Shown here: one piece after another, positions 49,522 to 59,227 of the stretch
Layout: each line of letters begins with the position of its first letter
Position numbering within the stretch: the stretch's first letter is position 1
DNA from: Thermococcus aggregans
GTDB taxonomy: Archaea; Methanobacteriota_B; Thermococci; Thermococcales; Thermococcaceae
Direction: 5' to 3'
Assembly (NCBI RefSeq): GCF_024022995.1
Contig: NZ_CP099582.1
Span: forward strand, 868,001-932,000
DNA length: 64,000 nt
Translations under genes and position numbers: made by a program
The notes under the pieces: model-generated
What the model was told of the DNA's origin: nothing
Database searches by the model: none
What the model saw: the letters and a program-made list of their open reading frames with translations, nothing else

Positions 49522-50532
49522 TCAGCAAACCCTTGGCACAGGATCTCCAAGAGGCGGCTCCATAAACCTTTTTCCACCAATTCCCGTCTCAAGAATAACT
49601 TTGCCGCGATATTGGTCTATGACTTCTCCTATAATCGCAGCATCTTTTCCAAGTCTGCTCTTCTTCATTGCCTTAAGGGCTTCCTCCGCGTATTCCCTTG
49701 CAACTACCATAACAACCTTTCCTTCATTGGCAACTTCATATGGACTTATGCCCAACATATCGCTCGCAGCCTTTACTTCTGGCTTTACTGGGATATCTGC
49801 CTCTCTAACCAAGATTCCAACGTTGCTCTTTCTTGCTATCTCGTTTAAGGCGTTGCTTAGGCCACCTCTCGTTGGGTCTTTCATCGCGTGGATGTTCTCC
49901 CAGCCTATTGCCTCAGCAACAGCCTTTACTACTTCCCATACAGGAGCGACATCACTTTTAAGCTCTGTCTCGAAGGCTATCCCTTCCCTATGGCTCATCA
50001 AAGCTATTCCGTGATCTCCGACCGTCCCGCTCACTAGCACAACATTCCCTATTTGAGCACCGGCATCACTTATCGGCCTCTCGGCAATTCCGATTCCGGC
50101 GGTTATCACAAAGATTCCTATCTTATCCTCTACAACCTTCGTATCTCCCGTTACTATGGGGACAGGAACTTCTTTCGCAGTCTCGTCCATGGATTTTAAG
50201 ATTTTCTCTAGGTCTTCTCCACTAAACCCTTCTTGGATTATCATAGAATTCGCCAACGCCAGAGGCTCCGCACCCATTACGGCCAGATCATTGACCGTCC
50301 CGCTTATTGCTAATCGACCGATGTCCCCGCCAGGGAAGAAAATTGGCTTGACTGTATGCCCATCTATGGTAAAAACCAAGTGCCTATCCCCAAAGGGAAT
50401 TGTTGCGGCGTCATCTAGGGCATCCAACCCTATTCCGCCAGCGGATTTTAATGTGAGATTTTTGAGAATGACATCCTTAATGAACTCCTCCATTAACTCT
50501 CCGCCCGCACCATGCTCAAGCTTTATTCTCAT
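49522..50532 (-). CDS. hypE: Hydrogenase maturation protein HypE
   Basis: Dehydrates the thiocarboxamide made by HypF on its own C-terminal cysteine to thiocyanate, giving the CN ligands of [NiFe] hydrogenase. 336 residues from ATG 50532 (GGTGG before it). PurM/AIRS-like fold: LEHGAGGELMEEFIKDVILK at the start, ALDDAATIPFGD, FTIDGHTVKP, ATP-binding GTVNDLAVMGAEPLAL, GDTKVVEDK and GGLSNALNEIARKS; the C-terminus is PVPRVC with the essential terminal Cys intact. 60 bases downstream of hypF, same strand. Confidence 0.97.
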   Translation of the reverse strand: MRIKLEHGAGGELMEEFIKDVILKNLTLKSAGGIGLDALDDAATIPFGDRHLVFTIDGHTVKPIFFPGGDIGRLAISGTVNDLAVMGAEPLALANSMIIQEGFSGEDLEKILKSMDETAKEVPVPIVTGDTKVVEDKIGIFVITAGIGIAERPISDAGAQIGNVVLVSGTVGDHGIALMSHREGIAFETELKSDVAPVWEVVKAVAEAIGWENIHAMKDPTRGGLSNALNEIARKSNVGILVREADIPVKPEVKAASDMLGISPYEVANEGKVVMVVAREYAEEALKAMKKSRLGKDAAIIGEVIDQYRGKVILETGIGGKRFMEPPLGDPVPRVC

Positions 50533-50592
50533 CTTTACCACCTGCTATCTTATCTAAGAGAACACTTTAAAATGTTGCTAAAGGGGAAAAAG

Positions 50593-52905
50593 TCAAAGTA
50601 TCAAGTCTTCTTTACTCAAATAGCCCTCTACATAAAGACCTCCAAGGAAAGCCTGGCCCACGTTTATTCCGTTATCCCCCCTCGGAACCTCATAGGTTGA
50701 GTAAAACCTCAGCCCGTTGCTTTCAACGATTTTTCTTATCGTCTTCACTATGAGCTCGTTATATGCAACCCCTCCGCTTATGCCAATGTTTTTAACGCCA
50801 AACTCCTTAGCTTTCTCGACCACAAATTCTCCAAAAGCTCTTCCCAACGCCAAGTGGACAGAATACGCTATGTCCGCCGAGCTTGCTTTGCTTTCAAGAA
50901 CCTGCTCAAAGAGCTCCTCAATTTTCAGCTCTTCGCCCTCAATCGGCACTCTAAATCCTAGGTCGTTTTTGCCTCTAAAGGCAACTCCCTCAAGCTTCAT
51001 AGCAGGTTCTCCTTCATAAGTTCTCCTATAAGCAATGTTGAGCAAAACAGCCATTGCATCAAGCACTCTGCCCGTTGAAGATGCGTAGCTGAGGTTTATT
51101 TCCTTCGCAAGCTGGTTCAATATTACATTAAATTCAACCTTCCCGTACCTGAGGTTTTCAATTGCTTTGGGGCAGTGCTTTTCAACCACATTCTTTATCT
51201 CATTGACATCATAGAGCTTGCTCAAAATCCCCATTAAGGCCCTTAGAGGATAGTAGCTTGCCAGATCACCGCCGGGAAGAGGATAGTAGCTTATATGTCC
51301 AAGTCTTTCAACATCTTCATAGCTTAGGTATAATATCTCCCCACCCCAAGTGTTCCCATCGCTTCCATAGCCAACTCCGTCCACCGCTATCCCTATTATC
51401 TCATCGAGGTTGTGTTCGGCCATAATCGAGGCAATATGAGCGTAATGGTGCTGCACTTGAATAAACTCGGCGTTTTCTTCCTCCGCTATCTCCATTGCCA
51501 GCTTTGTGGTGTTGTAAAGAGGATGAAGGTCAGCAATTATTAAATCGAAGTCTTTAACCCTCAGTATTTTCTTGAAGTGTGCTATAGCGCTTTTCATAAA
51601 CTCTAGAACTTCTATCTTTGAGGTATTCCCTATGTACTGGCTCGGATAAACCCTTGAGCCCTTTACCACTCCAAAGGCGTTCATGAGCTCTGCTCCAACT
51701 GCTAAGCCAGAATACTCAAACGGTATTTCTATTGGTAAGGGAACAAATCCTCTGCTTCTCCTTATAACCGCTCTCTTGCCATCAACAAATCTAACAACAC
51801 TATCATCCGTTCTGTTTAGGATTTTTCTGTTGTGCAGCAAAAAGTAATCCGCCAGATCCTTAAGCTCCTCGAAGGCCTTCTCGTTGTCTATTACCATCGG
51901 CATTCCCGGGTAGTTTGCCGAGGTCATTACATAAACAGGGCTCCTTGAGTAGTGAAAGAGAATGTAGTGAGTGCCAGCATACGGGAGCATGACACCTATG
52001 GTGGGCAAACCTGGAGCGAGGGCTTCTGGCAGTGGGAAAGGCTCCTTTTTCCTTAGGGCTACTATTGGCTTTCTATAGCTTGTGAGCTCTTCTCTTTCCT
52101 CCTCGGTAACTACAGCAAAGCTTTCTATCGTTTCTAAATCCTTGGCCATTATTGCAAAGGGCTGCTGAGGCCTTAGTATTCTTTTTCTAAGCTCCTCCAC
52201 TACCTCTTCATTGGTGGCATCACAGGCTATGTGAATTCCACCTATGCCTTTTATTGCAACTATGTACCCCTTATCTATGAGCTCCGCAGTTCTTTTTAGG
52301 GGATCGCCAGTAAGCTCCGTTCCATCGTTAGTGTAAAGCCTATACCTGGGGCCGCAAACGGGACAGCAGACGGGTTCCGCATGGTATCTCCTGTTTAGTG
52401 GATCCTTGTATTCGCTCTCGCAGTAGTCGCACATGTCAAACTCTCTCATGGTGGTGTTTACCCTATCGTAGGGGAGATCTTCTATTATCGTAAACCTCGG
52501 CCCGCAGTTTGTGCACACTATGAATGGGTACATATAGCGCTTATCTCTCGGGTCAAAAAGCTCTCTGAGGCAATCATCACATATGCTCACATCTGGGGGG
52601 ATAACAGAATCCCCACTTTCCCCTCCAGCAGAGCTCTTTTCAATGTAAAACCTATCAAAGCCCTGAGGAGGGATTTCCTTCACACTTATCTTCTCCACCC
52701 TTGCAAGAGAGGGTGCTTTTTCTTTGAGGTCTCTCAAAAAAGCCTTTACGTTTTCTTCTTTCCCCTCAACTACTATCTCAACACCGGCATCGCCGAGATT
52801 TTTAACATAACCTCTCAAATCATGTTCGTGAGCGATTCTATAAACGAAGGGTCTGAAGCCAACCCCTTGAACAATCCCCTCAACATGAATGTGATAAGCT
52901 TTCAC
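50593..52905 (-). CDS. hypF: Carbamoyltransferase HypF
   Basis: Makes carbamoyl-AMP from carbamoyl phosphate and passes the carbamoyl group to HypE. 770 residues with four domains in order: acylphosphatase (MKAYHIHVEGIVQGVGFRPF), two zinc fingers (CDDCLREL...CTNCGPRF, then CDYCESEYKDP...CCPVCGPRY), a YrdC-like adenylation domain (YIVAIKGIGGIHIACDATNE, then RPQQPFAIMAKDLE), and a Kae1-like domain (QVQHHYAHIASIMAEHNLDE; VDGVGYGSDGNTWGGEILYL; ISGGVAYNELIVKTI). All key metal-binding Cys and His are present. Full length for the family. Confidence 0.97.
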   Translation of the reverse strand: MKAYHIHVEGIVQGVGFRPFVYRIAHEHDLRGYVKNLGDAGVEIVVEGKEENVKAFLRDLKEKAPSLARVEKISVKEIPPQGFDRFYIEKSSAGGESGDSVIPPDVSICDDCLRELFDPRDKRYMYPFIVCTNCGPRFTIIEDLPYDRVNTTMREFDMCDYCESEYKDPLNRRYHAEPVCCPVCGPRYRLYTNDGTELTGDPLKRTAELIDKGYIVAIKGIGGIHIACDATNEEVVEELRKRILRPQQPFAIMAKDLETIESFAVVTEEEREELTSYRKPIVALRKKEPFPLPEALAPGLPTIGVMLPYAGTHYILFHYSRSPVYVMTSANYPGMPMVIDNEKAFEELKDLADYFLLHNRKILNRTDDSVVRFVDGKRAVIRRSRGFVPLPIEIPFEYSGLAVGAELMNAFGVVKGSRVYPSQYIGNTSKIEVLEFMKSAIAHFKKILRVKDFDLIIADLHPLYNTTKLAMEIAEEENAEFIQVQHHYAHIASIMAEHNLDEIIGIAVDGVGYGSDGNTWGGEILYLSYEDVERLGHISYYPLPGGDLASYYPLRALMGILSKLYDVNEIKNVVEKHCPKAIENLRYGKVEFNVILNQLAKEINLSYASSTGRVLDAMAVLLNIAYRRTYEGEPAMKLEGVAFRGKNDLGFRVPIEGEELKIEELFEQVLESKASSADIAYSVHLALGRAFGEFVVEKAKEFGVKNIGISGGVAYNELIVKTIRKIVESNGLRFYSTYEVPRGDNGINVGQAFLGGLYVEGYLSKEDLIL

Positions 52906-53027
52906 TACTCTCCACCTGTTCCAAAATTGGAAAAAGACATTTATATCTTTCTAAAACCAAAAGTTAAAAACTAAGGAAGAGTTCTCAACCAAAGGTTCGA
53001 AGCTGGGAGTTTTTGAAAAATAAGGTT

Positions 53028-53723
53028 TTAATACCCTTCATAAAGCCTGTATGCTAAAAATTTCGGCAAACCTGCTTCTATTATTTTTCTCGCCGCGGTA
53101 TCAACATCGTATTCAACCCTCTCAAATATCACTTCATCGTTTTCCGTGTCTATAAAAGCGTAAGCAGCCCTCCAGTCTCCATCTCTTGGCTGCCCCACTC
53201 CGCCGGGGTTTATTATTCTCCGCCCTTCAATCTCCTTGAGCAGTGGCACGTGAGTATGCCCGACGACAAGGTTTTTCTCTTTGAAGTACTTTAAAACCTC
53301 TCTGAACTCGCTATCAGGAAGCCACGGAAAGAGGTATTCGTCAAGAGGTGCCCTCGGAGAGCCATGAACTATAAGAAAATCTTCGCCGTCAGCTTCAAAC
53401 CTCTCTTTTACCGGCAGTTTTTGGAGAAATTCTATGTTCTCCCGCTTCATAACTCTCTGATGCCACCTTATTGCTTCCCTTGCATAGGGGTTAAACCCCC
53501 AGACCATGTCAAAAGCAACAGCATTGTCGTGGTTGCCCCTCACGCAGAGTATCTCTCTTTTTTTCATTTCCTCTCTAAAAAATTCCACAACTTCGTTGGG
53601 ACTTGCCCCATAGCCTACCAAATCCCCCATGCAAAAAATAACATCAGCTTTCTTAACTTCTCTCCAAACAGCTTTTAATGCTTCAAGGTTTGAATGGATA
53701 TCGCTTATCAATCCTACCAGCAT
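53028..53723 (-). CDS. Metallophosphoesterase
   Basis: A 231-residue calcineurin-like phosphoesterase. ATG 53723 (MLVGLISDIHSNLEALKAVW) is chosen since the family begins there; a TTG 42 bases upstream inside the radical SAM gene is unlikely. Motifs: ISDIHSN, CMGDLVGYG, CVRGNHDNAV, VHGSPRAPLDEYLF, VGHTHVPLL and IINPGGVGQPRDGD, a full active-site set. Homologues without known substrate are widespread in archaea. Located right after the radical SAM gene and partly overlapped by its leader. Confidence 0.9.
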   Translation of the reverse strand: MLVGLISDIHSNLEALKAVWREVKKADVIFCMGDLVGYGASPNEVVEFFREEMKKREILCVRGNHDNAVAFDMVWGFNPYAREAIRWHQRVMKRENIEFLQKLPVKERFEADGEDFLIVHGSPRAPLDEYLFPWLPDSEFREVLKYFKEKNLVVGHTHVPLLKEIEGRRIINPGGVGQPRDGDWRAAYAFIDTENDEVIFERVEYDVDTAARKIIEAGLPKFLAYRLYEGY

Positions 53724-53758
53724 GTTATTTAATCTACCTAAAAGATTAAATCCTTTTC

Positions 53759-55030
53759 TCAGCAAAGCTGTTTAAGACTTCCTACATAGCTTGGGCTTTC
53801 CTCATAGAACTCCTCAATAAGCTTCTGCAGTTTTTTGGAGAGCTCTATTTGAACTCCCCAAGAGCCCTCAATGTAACCCTTGGCCGCCATTCTGCCGAGG
53901 AACTTCTTCATCTCTTCACTCAATGGAGACGGCTTACACCGAGCCCAGGGGGTTCCCGGCAAAGGCATGAAATAATGAGCCCTAACTTTTCCCCCTTTTC
54001 TCATTACCCACTTCATGAACTCAATGCTTTTCCTCTGGCTTTCTTCACTTTCATTTGGAAGACCTACTATGAAGTCAACGACGGGCTCTATTCCGTATTC
54101 AAGCATGTACTCAACGGCTTGCCTGACGTGTTCCGTGGTATGCAGGCGGTGCATTGCCTTGAGCATTTCATCATCTCCACTCTGCGCTCCTATGGCCAGC
54201 CTTCTGTTGTCGGCATATTTTATAAGGAGCTCAAGAGTTTCGGGTTTAACGAACTCCGGCCTAACTTCGCTCGGAAAAGTTCCGTAAAATAATCTCCTTC
54301 CCTCTTTTCTAAGGGGCTGGAGGGCCTTTAAAAGAGCCTCAAGCTTGTCCAACCTCAATACTGCCCCTGGACTTCCATAGGCAAAGGCGTTGGGAGTTAT
54401 GTAGCGCATATCCTTCATCCTTCTTGAGTATTTTACTATCTGCTCTATGGGTCTGTGCCTCATGCGAAAGCCCTTTGCATAAGGTGTCTGACAGTAGTAG
54501 CAGCCAAATGGGCAACCACGGCTTATCTCCATCGGAGCTATTAAGCGAGAGCTCTCAGCAAAAGGAGGAAACTTCGTGAAGTCTTCAACTTTCGCAAGGC
54601 CAGTAAAAACGAAATTATCGCCAAGGTAAAAGGCAAGTCCCCTGATATTCACGAGCTCTTTGGTTATTCTGAAGTTGCTTCTCTTGAGGACTTCTAAAAG
54701 CTGAAAGATGACTTCCTCTCCTTCCCCAACCACCGCTATATCAAAGCCCATCCTTAACGTATGCCTGGGCATTGCAGTTGCGTGGTATCCTCCGGCCACA
54801 AGCAGGGCGTTGGTCTTTTCCTTCAAGAGAGCTATTTCCTTTTCAACATCCCAAACTTCCTCGGTGAAGAAGGAATAAAGAACCACCTTAGGCTTTGCCC
54901 TCAGAATTTCATCAAGGTCTTTTGTTATTAAAAGTTCGCCAATATCAAAGCCTTGAGACTCAAGAGCACCAAGTAGATGTACAAAAGCATTGTGGTTTCG
55001 TCTCGTCATCCTAATGGCTATCTCGCGCAT
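53759..55030 (-). CDS. B12-binding/radical SAM protein (TIGR04013-like)
   Basis: A 423-residue radical SAM enzyme. N-terminal cobalamin-binding-like Rossmann domain (about 1-130, with ALLVAGGYHATAMPRHTLRM and VGEGEEVIFQLLEV), then the radical SAM core with the cluster motif SRGCPFGCYYCQTPYAKGFR (CxxxCxxC, about residue 170), the GYHATAMPRH motif and a C-terminal part with IGAQSGDDEMLKAMHRLHTT and VVDFIVGLPNESEESQRKSI. The B12 site lacks an obvious DxHxxG, so cobalamin may not bind. Substrate unknown; archaeal members of this family are conserved in Thermococcales and methanogens. Confidence 0.87.
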   Translation of the reverse strand: MREIAIRMTRRNHNAFVHLLGALESQGFDIGELLITKDLDEILRAKPKVVLYSFFTEEVWDVEKEIALLKEKTNALLVAGGYHATAMPRHTLRMGFDIAVVGEGEEVIFQLLEVLKRSNFRITKELVNIRGLAFYLGDNFVFTGLAKVEDFTKFPPFAESSRLIAPMEISRGCPFGCYYCQTPYAKGFRMRHRPIEQIVKYSRRMKDMRYITPNAFAYGSPGAVLRLDKLEALLKALQPLRKEGRRLFYGTFPSEVRPEFVKPETLELLIKYADNRRLAIGAQSGDDEMLKAMHRLHTTEHVRQAVEYMLEYGIEPVVDFIVGLPNESEESQRKSIEFMKWVMRKGGKVRAHYFMPLPGTPWARCKPSPLSEEMKKFLGRMAAKGYIEGSWGVQIELSKKLQKLIEEFYEESPSYVGSLKQLC

Positions 55031-55094
55031 AGTTGAGAATCAGAAGAGAGCTTTTAAATGTTTACTCAGAAAGAACAAAAGAAAAGAAAGGCCA

Positions 55095-55298
55095 TCAAGC
55101 CTTGATTGCGAGCTTAATGTCCTCAGCCTTGACGGTCTTTCTTCCAGCGTGCTTTGCAAGGTCTACAGCCTTCTTTGCGATCTCAAGGGCCTTCTCCTCA
55201 AGGTGCTCGGCGAGGACTTTTGCTGCTTCCTCACTAACTCTTGGAGCACCTGCCTTTCTAATCAATCTATCAACTGGGGCAATTGGCAACTCAGCCAT
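55095..55298 (-). CDS. Archaeal histone
   Basis: A 67-residue histone-fold protein that wraps DNA as dimers and larger oligomers. ATG 55298 is preceded by GGAGGTG, and [20 protein letters not shown] is the usual N-terminus. The alpha1-L1-alpha2-L2-alpha3 pattern continues with [20 protein letters not shown] and [20 protein letters not shown]. No tails. A TATA box (55357-55367) lies about 60 bases upstream. Confidence 0.97.
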   Translation of the reverse strand: MAELPIAPVDRLIRKAGAPRVSEEAAKVLAEHLEEKALEIAKKAVDLAKHAGRKTVKAEDIKLAIKA

Positions 55299-55319
55299 TT
55301 CCCACACCTCCTAAAGTTG

Positions 55320-55920
55320 TCTAAATTGGTATTTGCATTCTATTTTATGAAAGAAGTTATATATAAACCTTTCGGAAAAGAGCCCCTTTGAGCGTAATAG
55401 ATGATGAGTGGTCTCATAATAGGGCACAAGCTAAACATCTCAAGGGCACACATCGAAAGTATGAAATTCTAAGGGATGTAAGTTCCACAGATTAAGAATA
55501 GAGGAATGCACACAGTTGCTGATTCTGTTTTACGTTTATCAAGCACTATAATGTATCATTTTGATTAAAATACGGAACGTGTTTTGATACCACTCTAAAA
55601 ACATTTTGACATAATAAGTGAGCGTCCCTAATCGCTAAAGCCAAAGCGCTAAGACGAGCGTTAACAATCAAGAGCTCTAAACCAGAGTTAATGGCTGCTT
55701 TAACTAATTTTTGGGAACATTGTGATTGAGAATTACTTTCCAACTACAGTCTTACCCAAGCTTTTCATGGCATTTGGAATGCCTTCCAAGTTAAAGTTAA
55801 ACTTCATCAGCAAAATATTAGACCCATTAACAAGCCAGTCCCTTTATCTTTCCTCCTCCTGCTTCCAAAATATAAGATAAAAATGGAAAAGTTACTCAAA
55901 CGTCCCAAATTCTCCAAGCT
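55320..55920. other. 600-base gap between histone and sodium symporter
   Basis: It holds the histone promoter (TATATAAC at 55357-55367 on the complement) at its left end. The rest has only short frames without ribosome sites; a 65-codon minus-strand frame at 55546-55743 (KLVKAAINSGLELLIVNARL) resembles nothing I can name and may be a relic. No tRNA, repeat or transposase motif was seen. It is probably leftover from decayed sequence, since a symporter fragment lies on the other side of the neighbouring gene. Confidence 0.45.
55357..55367 (-). promoter_or_regulatory. TATA box of the histone gene
   Basis: Complement reads GTTTATATATAAC, about 60 bases before the histone ATG, with a leader ending in TTTAGGAGGTG. 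Confidence 0.7.
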
Positions 55921-57384
55921 TCATGATTCTTTATTCTCTTCGGGCTTTATTGCATAGGTCGCGATAACTGCGGCTATTGCTGTCACTATAAATGTCATGA
56001 GCCTTGCTGAGACTTTTGCATCGAGGCCTGAACTTATCCAGAATATTGTAAAGAGCAGTCCTGCAATTATTGTTGGGGGTACGGCCTTTCCGTGGAACTT
56101 CTTCCAGAATAGGGTTAAGATTACAATTACTGAGAATGTGTCACCTATTCCTGCCCAAGTGTATCCAACTATCGTGTATATGAGGTTTGATGGAACTACA
56201 AATGCTGCTACAAGGGCAATTAGACCTAATGTTGCAGTTGTTATTCTTGAAAGTACGAGGCTTCTCTTGGCGTCAACGTCCCCTTTATAGATAAATGGTT
56301 TTATAATGTTCTCTGAGAGCTCTGTAGAAGCTAAGACAAGCAAAGAGTCAGCAGTAGAGAGCATTGCTGCAACTGCTCCTGTAATGAAGAGAGCTGCTAC
56401 TGCAGGTGGGAATAGAGTGAGCATTACCGATGGCATTACTTGTTCTGGGTCTGAAAGCCCCTCTGGTCCAAAAATAGCAATACCAATCCATCCGATGAGA
56501 AGAGCGCCAATGTAAGCTATAATTGTCCAGGCTACTCCAACATTCCTTGCGAGCTTGGCCTGTTCGTCATCTTTTATTGCCATAAATCTTATGCTGAGCT
56601 GGGGCATTCCGCCAAGGTATCCAAAGAACCAAGAAAATTCAGCAATTACAAAGACAATTGCAGAAGTTCCCACGAGCCCGCCAAGGAGGGTGGAATATTT
56701 GGGACCTGCCATTTTGAGAGCTTGGGTAACTGAATGAGCAAAAACATCCGGATGGCTGGCTATATATGCAACTCCTACTATTGGAGCCACTATCAAAGTC
56801 GCTATCATGATGATTGCCTGCACAGTATCTGTGTATGCTACGCTTCCAAGTCCTCCGACTACTGTATAAGGTAGAATTATCAATGCTGTGATTAGCATTC
56901 CGATCTTTGGATCTATGCCAAAGAGCGTGTTGAGAGTCTTCCCTCCCCCAAGGTATTGCGCTCCGACGTAGAAGAAAAAGAAGAACACTATAGTAATGCT
57001 TCCAAAGATTCTTATCCATTTTTCAGCATCTGGATGTCTCTTAGCTATGTAATCCACGAAAGTTACTGCATCATATTTCTCAGCTTCGTTACGTAGTCTC
57101 CGTGCAAACACGACCCATGCAACGACAATCCCAAGTACACAACCAATTGCTGGCCATATAGCAGCTAAACCTGCTGCAAAAGCAAAGCCTGGAAGACCTA
57201 AAAGGGCCCATGCTGACTCTCCAGTAGCACGCTCCGAAAGTGCAGCAACCCATCCGGGCAATTGCCTACCTGCAATCGAGAAATCTTTGCTACTCTTTGT
57301 CTTTCTACCTTGGTAAATTCCAACGCTTATCAAAAACAAAAGGTACACAACTAAAACAAATAATATTTGAGTTTGGGCTTCCAT
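55921..57384 (-). CDS. Sodium:solute symporter (SSS/PutP family)
   Basis: Membrane transporter coupling sodium entry to uptake of a solute such as proline, pantothenate or an organic acid. 487 residues and about 13 hydrophobic segments. Family marks: YLLFLISVGIYQGRKTKSSK at the N-terminus, SIAGRQLPGWVAALSERATG, the loop GGGKTLNTLFGIDPKIG and the SSS signature region GGLGSVAYTDTVQAIIMIAT, with FVPSNLIYTIVGYTWAGIGD toward the C-terminus. The substrate cannot be deduced. The sodium gradient fits the nearby decarboxylase pump in physiology. Confidence 0.9.
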   Translation of the reverse strand: MEAQTQILFVLVVYLLFLISVGIYQGRKTKSSKDFSIAGRQLPGWVAALSERATGESAWALLGLPGFAFAAGLAAIWPAIGCVLGIVVAWVVFARRLRNEAEKYDAVTFVDYIAKRHPDAEKWIRIFGSITIVFFFFFYVGAQYLGGGKTLNTLFGIDPKIGMLITALIILPYTVVGGLGSVAYTDTVQAIIMIATLIVAPIVGVAYIASHPDVFAHSVTQALKMAGPKYSTLLGGLVGTSAIVFVIAEFSWFFGYLGGMPQLSIRFMAIKDDEQAKLARNVGVAWTIIAYIGALLIGWIGIAIFGPEGLSDPEQVMPSVMLTLFPPAVAALFITGAVAAMLSTADSLLVLASTELSENIIKPFIYKGDVDAKRSLVLSRITTATLGLIALVAAFVVPSNLIYTIVGYTWAGIGDTFSVIVILTLFWKKFHGKAVPPTIIAGLLFTIFWISSGLDAKVSARLMTFIVTAIAAVIATYAIKPEENKES

Positions 57385-57937
57385 TTCTATTTCACCTCTT
57401 TCTTATTTTTCTTCTTCGGCTGGTGTCAGAACGAGTTTTCACATCATACACCAACCTTATGAGTTTTCCAATCCAGTAACTGAATTTTATAAGAGAGACA
57501 CAATACCGTATAAATATGACCATCGATGTAAATAAAAAATTTTTGGTAATCAAAATGTCCTATAATTGCCTTTATTTAACACTAATGATTTTTATTTAGC
57601 GTTGTTGCTCGTATGTTCACATCATTAATCATAAATGTAGGTTAGTTTAAACTCTCTTTTTTGTTAGTTATTGGTTGTGAACATCGCAGTTAACAACAAG
57701 TTCAGAATTAACTACGAACTCATCACTTGGGCATAAGATAAAACTTGCGTCGATCACTCGATATTTGTGCAGAAAATGCAAAAGACACACCATTTAAAAC
57801 ACTATTAATATCATTAGTACAGTATAGTGATTTAAAGCCCGGGAGAATTAAAATCCTCTTTGCGGTTTATTTCTGGAGGTTATGCCATCTTATCCTGACA
57901 GTACTTATATACGAACCATTTAACAGGACTGTATTAG
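57385..57937. other. AT-rich gap upstream of the symporter
   Basis: About 550 bases with no gene. Two identical 10-mers TTCACATCAT (57438-57447 and 57616-57625) and an inverted GTGAACAT (57677-57684) are present and could be regulator sites for the symporter, but this is weak. The stretch runs into a relic of another symporter. Confidence 0.4.
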
Positions 57938-58042
57938 CTCGTGCCAGCATTCATCTTTGCCCTAGTAGTCACAATAGTCGTAAGCCCTGTAACAAAGCCT
58001 CCTGAGAATGTAGACGAGCTAATGAAGGACATGACAGAATGA
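57938..58042 (+). pseudogene. C-terminal relic of a second sodium symporter
   Basis: From 57938 to the stop at 58040-58042 the plus strand reads LVPAFIFALVVTIVVSPVTK then PPENVDELMKDMTE, which is the last hydrophobic segment and cytoplasmic tail of a PutP/SSS-type symporter. There is a stop in frame directly before it and no ribosome site, so only about 34 codons survive. Direct similarity to the intact gene's tail (KPEENKES) is limited; the family identification rests on the KPP...DELM tail pattern. Confidence 0.6.
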
Positions 58043-58183
58043 TCTTCTTTTGTAATTTTTCCACTTTATTTTTAACTGTCGATGTTATTTAAAGCAAAAA
58101 TTGTGCAATGAATTGTTTAAAGTTCAAAAATCCGAGGAAAGACCTTTTTTAGATGAAGGTGTAAGGAGCAAAAGGTGATAGGC

Positions 58184-58762
58184 ATGCATCCAGAGGGATT
58201 CTTGGAAGTCATTACGGGGCCAATGTTCGCAGGAAAGACGAGTGAGCTTATAAAGAGAATCGAGAGACAAATTTTCGCAAAAAGGAAAGCTGCTCTCTTT
58301 AAGCCCTCCATTGACAACCGCTACAGTGAGGATAAGGTCGTTGCCCACAACGGATTAAGCTATGAAGCATTTGTGGTGCCAACAACAGAAGAGGGAGTGA
58401 GGAAGATATATCAAAAAACTAAAGAAGAGGGCTTCGAGGTCATAGGCATTGATGAAGTCCAGTTCTTCCCCATATCCATTGTCGAAACTCTAAACAAGCT
58501 CGCCGATGAGGGAGTTTACGTTATTGCAAGTGGTTTAAACTTGGATTTCAAGGGTGATCCTTTTGAAGTAACTAAGGAACTTTTGGTAAGAGCTGATAAC
58601 ATAGTCTATCTAACTGCCATATGCACCGTCTGCGGAAGAGAAGCTACAAGGACGCAAAGACTCATAAATGGAAAGCCTGCACCAAGAGACTCCCCAAGAA
58701 TACTCGTGGGAGGAAGGGAAGCTTACGAAGCCAGGTGCAGGAGGCACCATATAGTGCCTTAA
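58184..58762 (+). CDS. tdk: Thymidine kinase
   Basis: Salvage enzyme that phosphorylates thymidine (and deoxyuridine) with ATP. 192 residues from ATG 58184, after GGTGATAGGC; a GTG 9 bases upstream overlaps the ribosome site. Type II fold motifs: P-loop [20 protein letters not shown], Walker [21 protein letters not shown], the lasso loop [18 protein letters not shown] and the zinc site (ICTVCGREA ... CRRHH). Overlaps alaX tail-to-tail by 4 bases. Confidence 0.95.
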   Translation: MHPEGFLEVITGPMFAGKTSELIKRIERQIFAKRKAALFKPSIDNRYSEDKVVAHNGLSYEAFVVPTTEEGVRKIYQKTKEEGFEVIGIDEVQFFPISIVETLNKLADEGVYVIASGLNLDFKGDPFEVTKELLVRADNIVYLTAICTVCGREATRTQRLINGKPAPRDSPRILVGGREAYEARCRRHHIVP

Positions 58763-59205
58763 AGGACATCAAAGCTTATCTCTAGAAGTTCCCTGCTCTT
58801 CCTAAACCTTACTTTCCTGATTTTTATCTCCCCAATTTCTCCCGTTGTTTTTGTATGCTCTTTGTTGCATGCATTTACATTCCACCCTTCAATAACTACA
58901 ACTCTGAGGGTTTTCACTTCCTCCGGGATTGGAAAGAGATCGTACATGTCCTCACCAAATCTCCTTTCAGCGTCTTCCCTAGGGAGCTCATAGACAAGTA
59001 TAGGGACGTTTTCTCTGATTTTTTCATTGGCGAGCTTTTCTATCTCTTTGATCTCCTCTTTGCTTGGTTTCCTGTTAAATTTAACAGTTAATCTTCCATG
59101 ACTGCCGTTAACATAGACACTTGCAGTCCACTTGGCCTCTTCACCCAAAACCTTCACCACTGCACCTTTGAGCACGTGAAGAGCTGTATGAGTTTTAACC
59201 CCCAT
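58759..59205 (-). CDS. alaXS: Alanyl-tRNA editing protein AlaX-S
   Basis: Removes serine (and possibly glycine) from mischarged tRNA-Ala. 148 residues from ATG 59205, preceded by GGTGATAAAG; the open frame starts 39 bases earlier without support. Zinc site: HTALHVLKG (HxxxH) and [15 protein letters not shown] (CxxxH), with the [17 protein letters not shown]-terminal motif. Length is that of the small archaeal form (AlaX-S), lacking the N-terminal glycine-rich beta-barrel of AlaX-M. Starts inside the leader of the glycerate kinase operon partner. Confidence 0.93.
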   Translation of the reverse strand: MGVKTHTALHVLKGAVVKVLGEEAKWTASVYVNGSHGRLTVKFNRKPSKEEIKEIEKLANEKIRENVPILVYELPREDAERRFGEDMYDLFPIPEEVKTLRVVVIEGWNVNACNKEHTKTTGEIGEIKIRKVRFRKSRELLEISFDVL

Positions 59206-59227
59206 CTTTATCACCCAAAAATTAAAG

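Noticed and set aside
53723-53765. Upstream TTG start for the metallophosphoesterase
   Set aside because: It would lie inside the radical SAM gene with no ribosome site; the family N-terminus begins at the ATG at 53723.
55546-55743. 65-codon frame downstream of the symporter, suspected transposase fragment
   Set aside because: No transposase motif or terminal repeats could be seen; left as unexplained relic.
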